Source: Brevibacterium daeguense
GTDB taxonomy: Bacteria; Actinomycetota; Actinomycetes; Actinomycetales; Brevibacteriaceae
Reading direction: 5' to 3'
Assembly: GCF_021729135.1 (NCBI RefSeq)
Contig: NZ_JAJTWW010000010.1
Span: 36,308 to 100,307, forward strand
DNA: 64,000 nt
Below the pieces are notes generated by a model, which was given only the letters and a program-made list of their open reading frames with translations, had not been told where the DNA came from and did not search any database. The position numbers and the translations under genes were made by a program. Shown here piece after piece: positions 7,472 to 15,490 of this stretch; positions within the stretch are counted from its first letter, which is position 1; the number at the start of each line of letters is the position of its first letter.

Positions 7472-8728
7472 ATGACCACGATGGCAGGACCACCACCACC
7501 GTATCCGCCCGCCGCTGCGGGCCGTGTCACCGCCAATCCCGGGCACTGGGTGCTGCTGATCCTCGGAACAGTGCTGACGATGGTCGGCCTGGGTCTGATG
7601 GGCGGCGGCATCGGCCTCTTCGCGTATCTGGCCGGCGGCCGCCGGCAGCAGTGGCAGCGGCCGACCGATGCGGATCTGCCGAACCCGGCGCAGCAGGAAG
7701 CACTCACATCACTGGCGCCGGGGCTGCTGATCGCCGGGCTCGTCAGCCTGCTCGTCGGGATCCCGCTGCTGCTGCTCGGGGCCAGGAGCCTCGGACGGAA
7801 CCTCGACGAGCAGCAGCGAGGTGTGGCCCCGTTCGCCGCCGACGGAGGGCGGCCGGTCTACCCGGTGCGGCTCACCGGCTTCCTCGACCCGCAGCTGTCA
7901 AGGGCCCTGTGGCTGATCAAATGGCTGCTCGCGATTCCCCACTACTTCGTCCTGGCGCTCCTGTGGTTCGCCGCTCTGGTCACGACGATCGCCGCCGGCC
8001 TCGCCATTCTCTTCACGGGCCGCTATCCGCGCTCCTGGTTCTTCTTCTGCGTCGGAGTAGCGCGCTGGTCGTGGCGGGTGGGATTCTACGGATACTCAGC
8101 ACTGGGAACGGACCGGTACCCACCGTTCTCGCTGGCGCATGCCGAGTATCCGGCGGACCTGGACGTCGCCTACCCGGAGCGGCTGTCCAACTGGATGGTG
8201 CTCGTGAAGTGGTGGCTGCTGGCGATTCCGCACCTGCTGATCGTCGGCATCATCACGACGCCGGGTGGCGGCTGGAGCTCCGGAGATGGCGACGGTCAGA
8301 TGTCGTCGGGGTGGGGCTTCTCCCTGCTGGGGCTGCTCGTGCTCATCGCCGGCGTCATCGTGCTCTTCACGGGTCGCTATCGGCCGGAGCTCTTCGCTTT
8401 CATCATGGGGCTGAACCGGTGGGTCAACCGGGTGGGCGCCTATGTTCTGCTGCTGCGCGACGAGTATCCGCCCTTCCGCCTCGACCAGGGATCCGATGAG
8501 CCGCAGCCCATTGCGGGCTGGACGGCGCCCGGAGCGCCGGGCCGGGCAGGAGACCCAGGCGCGCCGGGAGGCCCAGGCGCGCCGGGTGGTCCAGGTGGTC
8601 CAGGAGCGCCGGGTGGCCCAGCGGCACCTGGAGGTCCAGCCGCACCTGGAGGTCCAGCCGCACCCGGAGGCCCAGGTGCGCCGGGAGGCCCAGGGGTTTC
8701 TGGAGGACCGGCCGCACCGCGCCCGTGA
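7472..8728 (+). CDS. DUF4389 integral membrane protein with collagen-like C-terminal tail
   Basis: 418 residues. Two DUF4389-type units share the pattern (A)[17 protein letters not shown]...[11 protein letters not shown] and [16 protein letters not shown]...[11 protein letters not shown]. The N-terminus is Pro-rich ([11 protein letters not shown]) with two further helices, about six membrane segments in total. From about residue 350 the tail is almost pure Gly-X-Y ([12 protein letters not shown] type), some 20 triplets, like bacterial collagen-like tails. ATG at 7472 chosen because the hydrophobic core follows directly; the RBS (GAAAGG) is modest. Function unknown. Confidence 0.8.
   Translation: MTTMAGPPPPYPPAAAGRVTANPGHWVLLILGTVLTMVGLGLMGGGIGLFAYLAGGRRQQWQRPTDADLPNPAQQEALTSLAPGLLIAGLVSLLVGIPLLLLGARSLGRNLDEQQRGVAPFAADGGRPVYPVRLTGFLDPQLSRALWLIKWLLAIPHYFVLALLWFAALVTTIAAGLAILFTGRYPRSWFFFCVGVARWSWRVGFYGYSALGTDRYPPFSLAHAEYPADLDVAYPERLSNWMVLVKWWLLAIPHLLIVGIITTPGGGWSSGDGDGQMSSGWGFSLLGLLVLIAGVIVLFTGRYRPELFAFIMGLNRWVNRVGAYVLLLRDEYPPFRLDQGSDEPQPIAGWTAPGAPGRAGDPGAPGGPGAPGGPGGPGAPGGPAAPGGPAAPGGPAAPGGPGAPGGPGVSGGPAAPRP
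8525..8728 (+). repeat. Gly-X-Y coding repeat (collagen-like) in DUF4389 gene
   Basis: The 3' fifth of the gene is a run of 9-bp and 18-bp repeats of the GGTCCAGCCGCACCTGGA type, coding GAP/GGP/AAP triplets. It is prone to slippage, so copy number should vary between strains. Confidence 0.8.
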
Positions 8729-8917
8729 GACCGCCGGCCTGCCGCAGATGCCGTTGACCAGCAGGCGGTGCGCGGAGTCCGAGAGGTCGGCAGTACGGAT
8801 TGTGAGACATCTATGACGGCAATCTTCCTTGCTGTGTAATATCCCTTTCGGAAGCAAGGTGCATTGCCGCTGAGACCAGCGGATTCGGCCCATCGGAACG
8901 GGAACCTCAGGAGCATC

Positions 8918-9286
8918 ATGACTCAGCAGGACACGGCGAACCTGAAGAACCAGCTCCAGATCGTCGTGCACGCCGACCCCAGCAGCACGGAGATCGCCAT
9001 CGAAGCCGAGGGGAGCCTGACCGTGGAGACCGTCGGTTCCCTGCTGCGTACCCTCGAGCGGGCGGTGATGCTCATCGGCTGCACCGGCATCGACGTTGAT
9101 CTGTGGAAGCTCGACCGGCTGGACCCGGAGGCCTGGTCCGCGCTGGAGGGGTTCGCCGCGGCCGTCGGCGAGCATCCGCCCATCCGGCTCGACGAGTCCT
9201 GCCGTCCCAGCAACCTCCTCGGCGCATCGCAGGAGGCGCAGAGCCTGCCCAGGGAGGAAGCCCAGCGGCAGCTGCTCGGCAGCTGA
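8918..9286 (+). CDS. Small STAS-like protein (paralogue of the one at 12587-12958)
   Basis: 122 residues. The core (IAIEAEGSLTVETVGSLL...GCTGIDVDLWKLDRLDPEAWSALEGF) has the order and spacing of an STAS/anti-sigma-antagonist fold: strand, helix, strand, then a helix where the phosphorylatable Ser would sit. Here that position carries DPEAW, so classical phospho-switching is doubtful. ATG at 8918 with AGGAG 5 bp upstream. It is clearly paralogous to the leftward gene at 12587 (LQI-V-A, EG-LT-TVGSLLR, LDR/LER-DPEAW). Role unknown; a protein-protein interaction function is inference. Confidence 0.65.
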   Translation: MTQQDTANLKNQLQIVVHADPSSTEIAIEAEGSLTVETVGSLLRTLERAVMLIGCTGIDVDLWKLDRLDPEAWSALEGFAAAVGEHPPIRLDESCRPSNLLGASQEAQSLPREEAQRQLLGS

Positions 9287-9378
9287 CTGGAACGCGGCAG
9301 CTGACGGGCTCGCCGCACCTGGCTGATCGCGGCAGCTGACCGGAGCACGGCACCTGACTGGAGCTCGGCAGCTGACCC
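9277..9378. repeat. 18-bp imperfect tandem repeats that copy the gene's stop region
   Basis: The unit CGGCASCTGAC-YGGAGCN recurs at 9277, 9295, 9330, 9348 and 9366, with a decayed copy around 9312. The first copy contains the last codons and TGA of the STAS-like gene; copies 18 bp apart keep that TGA in the same frame. Confidence 0.8.
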
Positions 9379-9393
9379 GTATACTCGCTGAGC

Positions 9394-10023
9394 GTGACCA
9401 CGCAGAATCAGCAGGGTGCTCAGCAGACCGCCACGCCGGTGCTCGAGGCGACGAGTGCCCGCCACCCACAGGTGCAGGCGCAGTACCAGCACGACATCGC
9501 CGCGGAGCGGAAGGTCTTCCCGGACCGGCGCCCGTGCCCGATGGGCAAGATGATCCGCAAGGCCCGGGAATCCGGTGTCACCGACCCGAGCGAGCCGATC
9601 CTCGGCGAGAACATCTATCCGTACGTGCACTTCGCCGACCAGCAGGTGCTTCGCCATCAGCTGCTGACTCCCAGCTACCACGTCGCGGATGTCGACCAGC
9701 TGCTCGAGATCGACAAGGAGGCGTGGGAGCGGTTCTACCTCCGGCAGGGCCGGCTTCGGCGTGACGGTCACGCGATCTTCATCCACGGCCTGGGTTCCTC
9801 GGCGATGTCGGTAGCAGGGCACGTGCATGCCCACGTATTCACCCTGGGCCCCAAGATCAACCTCTTCGACTACGACCAGGAGGCGGCTCGCGTGCGCATC
9901 CGGGCCGGTGAGTGCTGGCTCGTCGACACCGAGACGCAGGAACCGCTCGCAGCGCCGGAACAGTGGGCGCCCGAGGAGAGCGTGTGCGACCACGTCTACC
10001 AGGAACGGTTCGGCTGGGCGTAG
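9394..10023 (+). CDS. HIT-like (histidine triad) hypothetical protein
   Basis: 209 residues. The segment GHVHAHVFTLG (about 148-158) fits the His-phi-His-phi-His-phi-phi active-site motif of HIT nucleotide hydrolases/transferases, preceded by a hydrophobic strand (HAIFIHGLGSSAMSVA) as in that fold. The N-terminal CPMG could be a relic of the CxxC found in many HIT proteins. The rest (YPYVHFADQQVLRHQLLTPSYH) is not recognised. GTG start at 9394 has no strong RBS, and the start is uncertain by a few codons. Function unproven; it could be another family with a chance HxHxH. Confidence 0.5.
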   Translation: MTTQNQQGAQQTATPVLEATSARHPQVQAQYQHDIAAERKVFPDRRPCPMGKMIRKARESGVTDPSEPILGENIYPYVHFADQQVLRHQLLTPSYHVADVDQLLEIDKEAWERFYLRQGRLRRDGHAIFIHGLGSSAMSVAGHVHAHVFTLGPKINLFDYDQEAARVRIRAGECWLVDTETQEPLAAPEQWAPEESVCDHVYQERFGWA

Positions 10024-10096
10024 GGTTTCGGCAAGGCCACCCGCGGCTGACGGGCATCCCAGTCCCGCCGGCGGCCGCGGAAGGGGAGGTGTCGGA

Positions 10097-10804
10097 GTGG
10101 AGATCGACTTTGTGAGCGATACTCTGCTGACCGAGACGGTCCTGCTCCTGTGCGCTTTCGTCCTCTCCGGGATGGTCGGCCTCGAGCGGGAGCTGCGCAA
10201 CAAGAGCGCGGGAGCGCGCACCCACATTCTCGTCGGTCTTGGATCGGCGCTGTTCACACTGGTCTCCGCCTACGGCTTCACCCGAGTGATCGGCAGCGAC
10301 GTGGTTCTCGACCCGTCCCGGATCGCCGCTCAGATCGTCAGCGGCATCGGCTTCATCGGCGCCGGAGTGATCTTCGTGCGCCAGAATATCGTGTCCGGAT
10401 TGACCACTGCGGGATCCGTCTGGGTCACCGCAGCCGTGGGAATGGCCTGCGGCGCAGGGATGCCGCTGACCGCGGCCGTCACCGTTGCCCTGTATCTGCT
10501 GGCGACGACCTTGGTCACGCTGGTGATGCGGCGGATCCCGCGGGCCAGCCGGGACCGGATCTACGCAGTCCGGTACGCCGACGGCAAGGGCGTCCTGCGG
10601 CAGGTGCTGCGGACGGTCTCGGAGCGCGGATTCGAAGTCGCGTTGTCACACACCCGACGCGCAGAAGGGCCTGACGGGCCGGCCGTGGTCGCGACGTTGA
10701 GATTCACACCGCAGAAGGGCGCGGACGACGGCGACCTGTTCGAAGCGCTCTCGGAGATTCCTGGCGTGTTCAACGTCGAAGCCGCTCACGAGGAGAACGA
10801 CTGA
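10097..10804 (+). CDS. MgtC/SapB family membrane protein
   Basis: 235 residues. Signature MgtC features: LSGMVGLERELRNKSAGARTH with the conserved Glu-Arg, then VSGIGFIGAGVIF and GLTTAGSVWVTAAVGMACG, spread over about four to five membrane helices. A C-terminal ACT-like cytoplasmic domain (about 155-235, ending FNVEAAHEEND) follows. GTG start at 10097 is set by GGGGAGG 7 bp upstream. MgtC proteins act in low-Mg adaptation or as ATP-synthase modulators in pathogens; the precise role here is unknown. It lies 43 bp upstream of fhs. Confidence 0.92.
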   Translation: MEIDFVSDTLLTETVLLLCAFVLSGMVGLERELRNKSAGARTHILVGLGSALFTLVSAYGFTRVIGSDVVLDPSRIAAQIVSGIGFIGAGVIFVRQNIVSGLTTAGSVWVTAAVGMACGAGMPLTAAVTVALYLLATTLVTLVMRRIPRASRDRIYAVRYADGKGVLRQVLRTVSERGFEVALSHTRRAEGPDGPAVVATLRFTPQKGADDGDLFEALSEIPGVFNVEAAHEEND

Positions 10805-10847
10805 CAGGTGCTCGTGCGCGCTGCCGAACTCACGGCATACTTGTGCC

Positions 10848-12563
10848 ATGTCGTCTGATATCGAGATCGCCTCGCAGGCCACGCTGCGGCCCATCGCGGA
10901 CATCGCAGCCTCCGTCGGGCTGACGGTCGAGGACATCATCCCCTACGGGCACTACGCGGCGAAGGTGCCGCTGGCCCACATCACCTCTGACGCCGAGGCG
11001 CCGGCCGGCCGCCTTGTGCTCGTCACCGCGATGAGTCCCACCCCGGCAGGCGAGGGCAAGACGACCACCAGCATCGGCCTCGCGGACGCCATCAATCAGG
11101 TGGCCCGAGCTGACGGCTGGGAGCCGGTGCCCGGCAAGCAGCCGGCCGTGCTCGCGCTGCGGGAGCCCAGCCTCGGACCAGTCTTCGGGATGAAGGGCGG
11201 GGCTGCCGGCGGCGGCTGGGCCCAGGTGCTGCCGATGGAGGACATCAACCTCCACTTCACGGGCGACTTCGCCGCCATCGCGCTGGCCAACAACCTCGCG
11301 TGCACGATGCTCGACAACCACCTGCACTTCGGGAACGAGCTCGACATCGACCCGCGCCGGATCTCGATCCGCCGGGTGATGGATCTCAACGACCGCGCCC
11401 TGCGGCAGACGGCCATCGGGCTGGGCGGCTACAACGGCGGCATTCCGCGTGAGGACTCCTTCGACATCGTCGTCGCCAGCGAGGTGATGGCGATCTTCTG
11501 CCTGGCGACCTCGCTGTCGGACCTCAAGCGGCGGATCGGGCGGATCGTCGTCGCTCAGACTCGCGCCAAAGAGCCGGTCACCGTCGACGATCTCGGGGCT
11601 GCCGGGGCGATGACGGCGCTGCTGAGGACTGCGCTTCAGCCCAACCTCGTGCAGACGATCGAGCACACCCCGGCATTCGTCCACGGCGGGCCCTTCGCGA
11701 ACATCGCCCATGGCTGCAACAGCGTGCTCGCGACGACGGCGGCGCTGCGGTTCGGCCAGTGGGCGGTCACGGAAGCCGGTTTCGGCGCCGACCTGGGAGC
11801 GGAGAAGTTCCTGGACATCAAGTGCCGTGCCGCCGGTCTGCGGCCGGACGTCGCGGTCGTGGTGACCACGGTGCGGGCGCTCAAGTACCACGGCGGGGTG
11901 GCCAGGGCAGACCTCGAGACCGAGGACGTCGCGGCCGTCGAGGCAGGATTGCCCAACGTGCTCCGCCACCTCGAGAATTTGCAGGAGGTGTACGGGATCC
12001 CCGCCGTTGTGAGCATCAACCGGTTCCCCTCGGACACTGATGCAGAGGTCGCCCGGGTGATCGGAATGCTGGCTGAGCACGGCGTGACTGCGGTGGAGGC
12101 GAACCACTGGGCGCACGGCGGTGCCGGCGCCCTCGATCTGGCCCGCGCAGTCGTCGCCGCGGGGGAGCGAGGCGGCGACCAGCCGGGGGCGGCTCGGTAC
12201 TGCTACGAGCTCGGGATGTCGCTGGAGGCCAAGATCGAGGCGGTGGCCACCCGGATCTATCGCGCCTCGGGAGTGGACATTCCGCCCAAGGTGCAGCGCA
12301 AGCTCGACCAGTTCCGGGACGAGGGGTACGGCGAGCTGCCCGTGTGCATCGCCAAGACGCAGTATTCGTTCTCGAACGATCCGGCGGCGCTCGGCGCTCC
12401 CACCGGTCATCGACTTCAGGTGCGGGACGTGCGGCTGTCAGCGGGTGCCGGCTTCGTCGTGGTCATCTGCGGCGACATCATGACGATGCCCGGTCTGCCG
12501 CGCCGACCTGCTGCGCTGCAGATCGACGTCGACGAGGCCGGGAACATCATCGGGCTGTTCTGA
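10848..12563 (+). CDS. fhs: Formate-tetrahydrofolate ligase
   Basis: 571 residues, full length for the family (about 555). It converts formate, ATP and THF to 10-formyl-THF in one-carbon metabolism. The P-loop is SPTPAGEGKTTTSIGLADAI (about 63-82); other signatures are REPSLGPVFGMKGGAAGGG and LTGDFAAI-like HFTGDFAAI. The C-terminus DIMTMPGLPRRPAALQIDVD is typical. ATG at 10848. No regulatory site is evident in the 43 bp before it. Confidence 0.97.
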   Translation: MSSDIEIASQATLRPIADIAASVGLTVEDIIPYGHYAAKVPLAHITSDAEAPAGRLVLVTAMSPTPAGEGKTTTSIGLADAINQVARADGWEPVPGKQPAVLALREPSLGPVFGMKGGAAGGGWAQVLPMEDINLHFTGDFAAIALANNLACTMLDNHLHFGNELDIDPRRISIRRVMDLNDRALRQTAIGLGGYNGGIPREDSFDIVVASEVMAIFCLATSLSDLKRRIGRIVVAQTRAKEPVTVDDLGAAGAMTALLRTALQPNLVQTIEHTPAFVHGGPFANIAHGCNSVLATTAALRFGQWAVTEAGFGADLGAEKFLDIKCRAAGLRPDVAVVVTTVRALKYHGGVARADLETEDVAAVEAGLPNVLRHLENLQEVYGIPAVVSINRFPSDTDAEVARVIGMLAEHGVTAVEANHWAHGGAGALDLARAVVAAGERGGDQPGAARYCYELGMSLEAKIEAVATRIYRASGVDIPPKVQRKLDQFRDEGYGELPVCIAKTQYSFSNDPAALGAPTGHRLQVRDVRLSAGAGFVVVICGDIMTMPGLPRRPAALQIDVDEAGNIIGLF

Positions 12564-12568
12564 TTCTC

Positions 12569-12598
12569 TCAGAGTGCTGTTGAACTTCAGAGTGCTGT
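12569..12598. repeat. 18-bp duplication of the STAS-like gene's 3' end
   Basis: TCAGAGTGCTGT occurs at 12569-12580 and 12587-12598. The second copy is the actual end of the leftward STAS-like gene (TCA is its stop in reverse); the first lies just beyond, in the same frame. Confidence 0.8.
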
Positions 12599-12958
12599 CG
12601 GCTTCGGAGAGGTCTTCCGCCGTGCCTTCTTCGCCGGAGCGTGCGGGACGGCGGAACGCCGCTCTGCTGGTCCTGCAGTGGGTGCGGAGTCGGTGCTCCA
12701 CGAGTTGACGATTCGGATCGGCGGCTGGCGCCCGAATGCCTGCACATACTCCTCCAGCGACGCCCAGGCCTCCGGGTCTGTCCGTTCCAGCCTGCGGAGA
12801 TCCAGATAGATCCCGGAGCACCCCTGAAGCATGCCGGCGCGCGCGATTGCTCGCAGCAGTGAACCGACGGTCTTCGCTGTCAGCGCGCCCTCCGCTTGGA
12901 TCACGATCGAGGTGGTGCTGGTCTCGGCGCGAACAAGAATCTGCAGCTGATCTTCCAT
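12587..12958 (-). CDS. Small STAS-like protein (paralogue of 8918-9286)
   Basis: 123 residues. The core (IVIQAEGALTAKTVGSLLRAIARA...GCSGIYLDLRRLERTDPEAWASLEEY) aligns directly with the rightward paralogue at 8918. It then has its own basic Lys/Arg/Ala-rich tail (KKARRKTSPKPTAL) that could contact nucleic acid or the ribosome. ATG at 12958 with GGGGAG 6-7 bp upstream. A palindrome lies about 80 bp upstream (13037-13047). Family-level function is unknown. Confidence 0.65.
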   Translation of the reverse strand: MEDQLQILVRAETSTTSIVIQAEGALTAKTVGSLLRAIARAGMLQGCSGIYLDLRRLERTDPEAWASLEEYVQAFGRQPPIRIVNSWSTDSAPTAGPAERRSAVPHAPAKKARRKTSPKPTAL

Positions 12959-13036
12959 TTCGTTCTCCCCATTGAGAATTCCGGCGACGATCCTCTCGCC
13001 GCGGCGAGGTTCCAGTATTCTACCTGACAAGGTATC

Positions 13037-13047
13037 TTGATAATCAA
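13037..13047. promoter_or_regulatory. TTGATAATCAA palindrome upstream of STAS-like gene
   Basis: An 11-bp palindrome with a single central base, AT-rich in a GC-rich setting, 79 bp from the ATG of the leftward STAS-like gene. The same element (reverse complement) occurs at 18638-18648 at almost the same distance from the protoglobin start. Likely a regulator operator; the regulator is unknown. Confidence 0.5.
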
Positions 13048-13155
13048 CAGGCGCGGTCCACGTGCGGCTGAAAATGGGAACGCCCTGGTCAAGGGGGGTG
13101 GTGGGTAGCCGGTTCCACTAGTAGATATCCGCTCGATTCTCGAAGGAGATAGAGA

Positions 13156-13605
13156 ATGTCTGCCACAACACCGACCCGTACTCGCTCGCCGATCCAGTAC
13201 GTCGCACTTCTGTACGGCGTCGTGTTCCTGCTCGCCGGGCTCTTGGGATTCATCCCGGGCGTCACGACCAACTACGATGCGTTGAGCATTGCGGGCCATG
13301 ATTCCGAGGCCATGCTGCTGGGCATCTTCCAGGTCTCCATTCTGCACAATGCCGTCCACCTGCTCTACGGCGTCGTCGGCGCCATGGTGTGGCGCAGCTC
13401 GCGCAGCTCTCGCACCTACCTGCTCTGGGGCGGCTTGATCTACGCAGTGCTCTGGATCTACGGGCTCATCATCGATCTCGATTCGCAGGCGAACTTCGTG
13501 CCGCTCAACACCGCGGACAACTGGCTGCACCTGGTTCTTGCGGTGTCGATGGTGGCGCTGTCCTTCCTGCCCGTCAAGGAGGATCCGCCGGCCGGAATCG
13601 TGTGA
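13156..13605 (+). CDS. DUF4383 membrane protein
   Basis: 149 residues with four hydrophobic helices: YVALLYGVVFLLAGLLGFIPG, ILHNAVHLLYGVVGAMVW, LLWGGLIYAVLWIYGLII and WLHLVLAVSMVALSFL. The conserved HNAVHLLYG and NWLH features mark DUF4383. ATG at 13156 preceded by GAAGGAGAT. Function unknown; related genes are often stress- or sigma-B-linked in actinobacteria. Stands alone, followed by a terminator-like hairpin. Confidence 0.88.
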   Translation: MSATTPTRTRSPIQYVALLYGVVFLLAGLLGFIPGVTTNYDALSIAGHDSEAMLLGIFQVSILHNAVHLLYGVVGAMVWRSSRSSRTYLLWGGLIYAVLWIYGLIIDLDSQANFVPLNTADNWLHLVLAVSMVALSFLPVKEDPPAGIV

Positions 13606-13631
13606 CAGCGAAGCTGCCTCAAGCTGCCTCA

Positions 13632-13672
13632 GCAGGGGCCGGCACCGGGAGGGGCCGGGCCCCTGCCCTGTT
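13632..13672 (+). terminator. Probable terminator after DUF4383 gene
   Basis: Inverted repeat GCAGGGGCC (13632-13640) / GGCCCCTGC (13658-13666) followed by CCTGTTTCC. A 10-bp tandem AAGCTGCCTC x2 (13611-13630) lies just before it. Confidence 0.6.
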
Positions 13673-13741
13673 TCCGCTGACTCCGGTACGGTTCAGAATG
13701 AGGGCGTTCGACGATGAGCGCTTCGAACGAAGGGACCTGAT

Positions 13742-14080
13742 GTGTACAAGCTCATAGCCTGCTGGTCCGCGCCCCGCGCGGAGGACGAAGCGTCGTTCGA
13801 GCAGCACTACCGTGACGTTCACGCACCGGCAGCCGCAGCTGTGCCGCGCCTCCGTCGGCTCGTGACCACGCGGACCGCGATTGGACTCGAAGGCGGTGAC
13901 CCGGCCTTCTACCGTGTCGCAGAGCTGGTCTTCGACTCGCAGTCGGACCTGGAGGCCGGCGAGCACTCCAAGGAGTGGGCTGCAATGCGAGCCGACGCCG
14001 GCGCCATGATCGAGAGGTTCGGTGTGAGCCTGACCGTCGGCACCGGTGAAGAGGTCATCGTCGATGTGGAGGATCGATGA
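13742..14080 (+). CDS. EthD-family small protein
   Basis: 112 residues of the EthD/ABM ferredoxin-like fold: YKLIACWSAP, EQHYRDVHAPAAAAVPRLRR (typical FxxHYxxVHxP pattern) and a C-terminal ERFGVSLTVGTGEEV. GTG start at 13742 follows AAGGGA. Its stop overlaps the start of the FabL-like reductase gene by ATGA, so the two are co-translated. EthD-like proteins accompany oxidoreductases in degradation or polyketide pathways; the substrate is unknown here. Confidence 0.8.
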   Translation: MYKLIACWSAPRAEDEASFEQHYRDVHAPAAAAVPRLRRLVTTRTAIGLEGGDPAFYRVAELVFDSQSDLEAGEHSKEWAAMRADAGAMIERFGVSLTVGTGEEVIVDVEDR

Positions 14081-14811
14081 CGGTTCTGGTGACGGGCGGC
14101 TCCTCGGGAATCGGCCGAGCGATCGCAGAGCATTGGGCAGACCTCGGCCACGATGTGATCATCAACTATCACGCGAATGACGAGGCGGCGAGTGATGCCA
14201 GGAGCGCCGTCGAGGCGCTCGGGCGGAGGGCCATACTGGTCAAGGCTGATATGGGGACGCACGACGGAGTCGACTCGCTGCTCAGCAGTGTGCTCCGGGA
14301 GACGGACGACCTCGCGCTGTACGTCCACTGCGCCGCGCTGGCCGTCACCGGTGGAGCGCTCGATGTGGATCCTGAGCAGCTGGCTCGTGCCATCGCAGTC
14401 AACGGCACCTCGCTGATCCCGCTCACGCAGGGGCTGCTGCCCGTGCTCAAGCCCGGCAGCAGCGTGATCTACATCAGCAGCCGAGGCGCACGAAGCTTCG
14501 TTCCCGAATACGTGGCGCTGGGCCCGTCGAAGTCTCTGGGTGAGGCGCTGATTCGCTACCTGGCCGTCGAGCTCGCCCCGCGCGGGGTCCGAGCCAATAC
14601 TGTCGCCGCCGGTGCTCTCGACACGCCGGCGTTCCGCACGGTATTCGGGGAGCAGGCCCAGACACGGCTCGAGCGCGCGGCGGCCGCGAACCCCAGCGGC
14701 CGTGGACTGCGCTTCGCTGATGTGATCGCCGCCGTGGAGGCCCTCACGGGAGCCGAGACCGCCATGGTGCAGGGGCAGACGCTGATGGTCGACGGAGGTG
14801 CTTCACTCTGA
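14077..14811 (+). CDS. SDR oxidoreductase of the FabL (enoyl-ACP reductase III) type
   Basis: 244 residues. The N-terminal Rossmann loop is VLVTGGSSGIGRAIAEHW. The active site has Tyr and Lys separated by six residues (EYVALGPSKSLGEAL), the Y-x6-K spacing of enoyl-ACP reductases rather than Y-x3-K of ordinary SDRs. The following RYLAVELAPRGVRANTVAAG, the DTPAF segment and the C-terminal QGQTLMVDGGASL match FabL closely. It probably reduces an enoyl thioester with NADPH, but pairing with an EthD protein suggests a specialised substrate. Translationally coupled to the EthD gene. Confidence 0.8.
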   Translation: MTVLVTGGSSGIGRAIAEHWADLGHDVIINYHANDEAASDARSAVEALGRRAILVKADMGTHDGVDSLLSSVLRETDDLALYVHCAALAVTGGALDVDPEQLARAIAVNGTSLIPLTQGLLPVLKPGSSVIYISSRGARSFVPEYVALGPSKSLGEALIRYLAVELAPRGVRANTVAAGALDTPAFRTVFGEQAQTRLERAAAANPSGRGLRFADVIAAVEALTGAETAMVQGQTLMVDGGASL

Positions 14812-14878
14812 TTCGCGACGGGTTTCGGCGGGGCATCGCCGGCACGGCGCCGGGCTCACCGGCCGGACTGCAGCCTCT

Positions 14879-15373
14879 TCAGCGCGGTCGCCAGGTCGGT
14901 CGGAAGACCCCGAGCAGCACGAGCACTCCCGTCACCTGAATCGCGCCGATGCCGAAATACAGGGGCTGCAGGAAGAAGTAGACATCGACCACCAGCAACT
15001 CGCCGACGATCCACGTCATCATGGTGAATCCGGCGAGGGCGTGCGCGGCCGCCGTCCATCGGCTGCGCAGCAGGTGGGCGATCACCGCGAGCAGCTGCAC
15101 TGCCCCGACGAGGGCGAGCAGCGCCGCTCCTGCTCCGTACATGCCCGCGAACCGCGTGCCCGCCAGGATGTCGACCCCGAACAGTTCGGCTCCTCCCGCT
15201 GCCAGTCCCCAGGCGCCCGCGGCGCACCCGAGGACATTCAGAACTGCGATGACGAGCAGGATGACTGCGATGATCCGGTCTGCGCGGGCGGACCGATACG
15301 ACTGGACGGGCGCGCTGGTCTCAGATGTCTTGTCGTCGTGCTCGGGAGCGGTGCCAGCGGGTACAGGAGTCAT
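14879..15373 (-). CDS. Four-helix integral membrane protein, unknown
   Basis: 164 residues: a polar N-terminus (about 30 residues), then four hydrophobic helices (ADRIIAVILLVIAVLNVLG, YGAGAALLALVGAVQLLAVI, HALAGFTMMTWIVGELLVV and the FFLQPLYFGIGAIQVTGVLV region) and a short basic end (RPTWRPR). No family recognised. It is divergent from the ECF sigma gene about 120 bp away. Confidence 0.65.
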   Translation of the reverse strand: MTPVPAGTAPEHDDKTSETSAPVQSYRSARADRIIAVILLVIAVLNVLGCAAGAWGLAAGGAELFGVDILAGTRFAGMYGAGAALLALVGAVQLLAVIAHLLRSRWTAAAHALAGFTMMTWIVGELLVVDVYFFLQPLYFGIGAIQVTGVLVLLGVFRPTWRPR

Positions 15374-15490
15374 CGTCGAGTTCTCACTTCCTGTTCGGGA
15401 GAGCTGCTGATGCTGTCGACACCAGTATCGCCGGGAACCTCACGTTTCACCTCGCTGCCACGTCTACTGTGTGATGAAGAGATCGAGCGG

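Noticed and set aside
8096..9469. Leftward frame rich in Trp/Arg/Ser opposite the collagen-like tail and 18-bp repeats
   Set aside because: Produced by the repeats in the other strand; no start or domain support.
10830..12410. Long leftward open frame opposite fhs
   Set aside because: Shadow of a full-length formate-THF ligase gene; protein has no family features.
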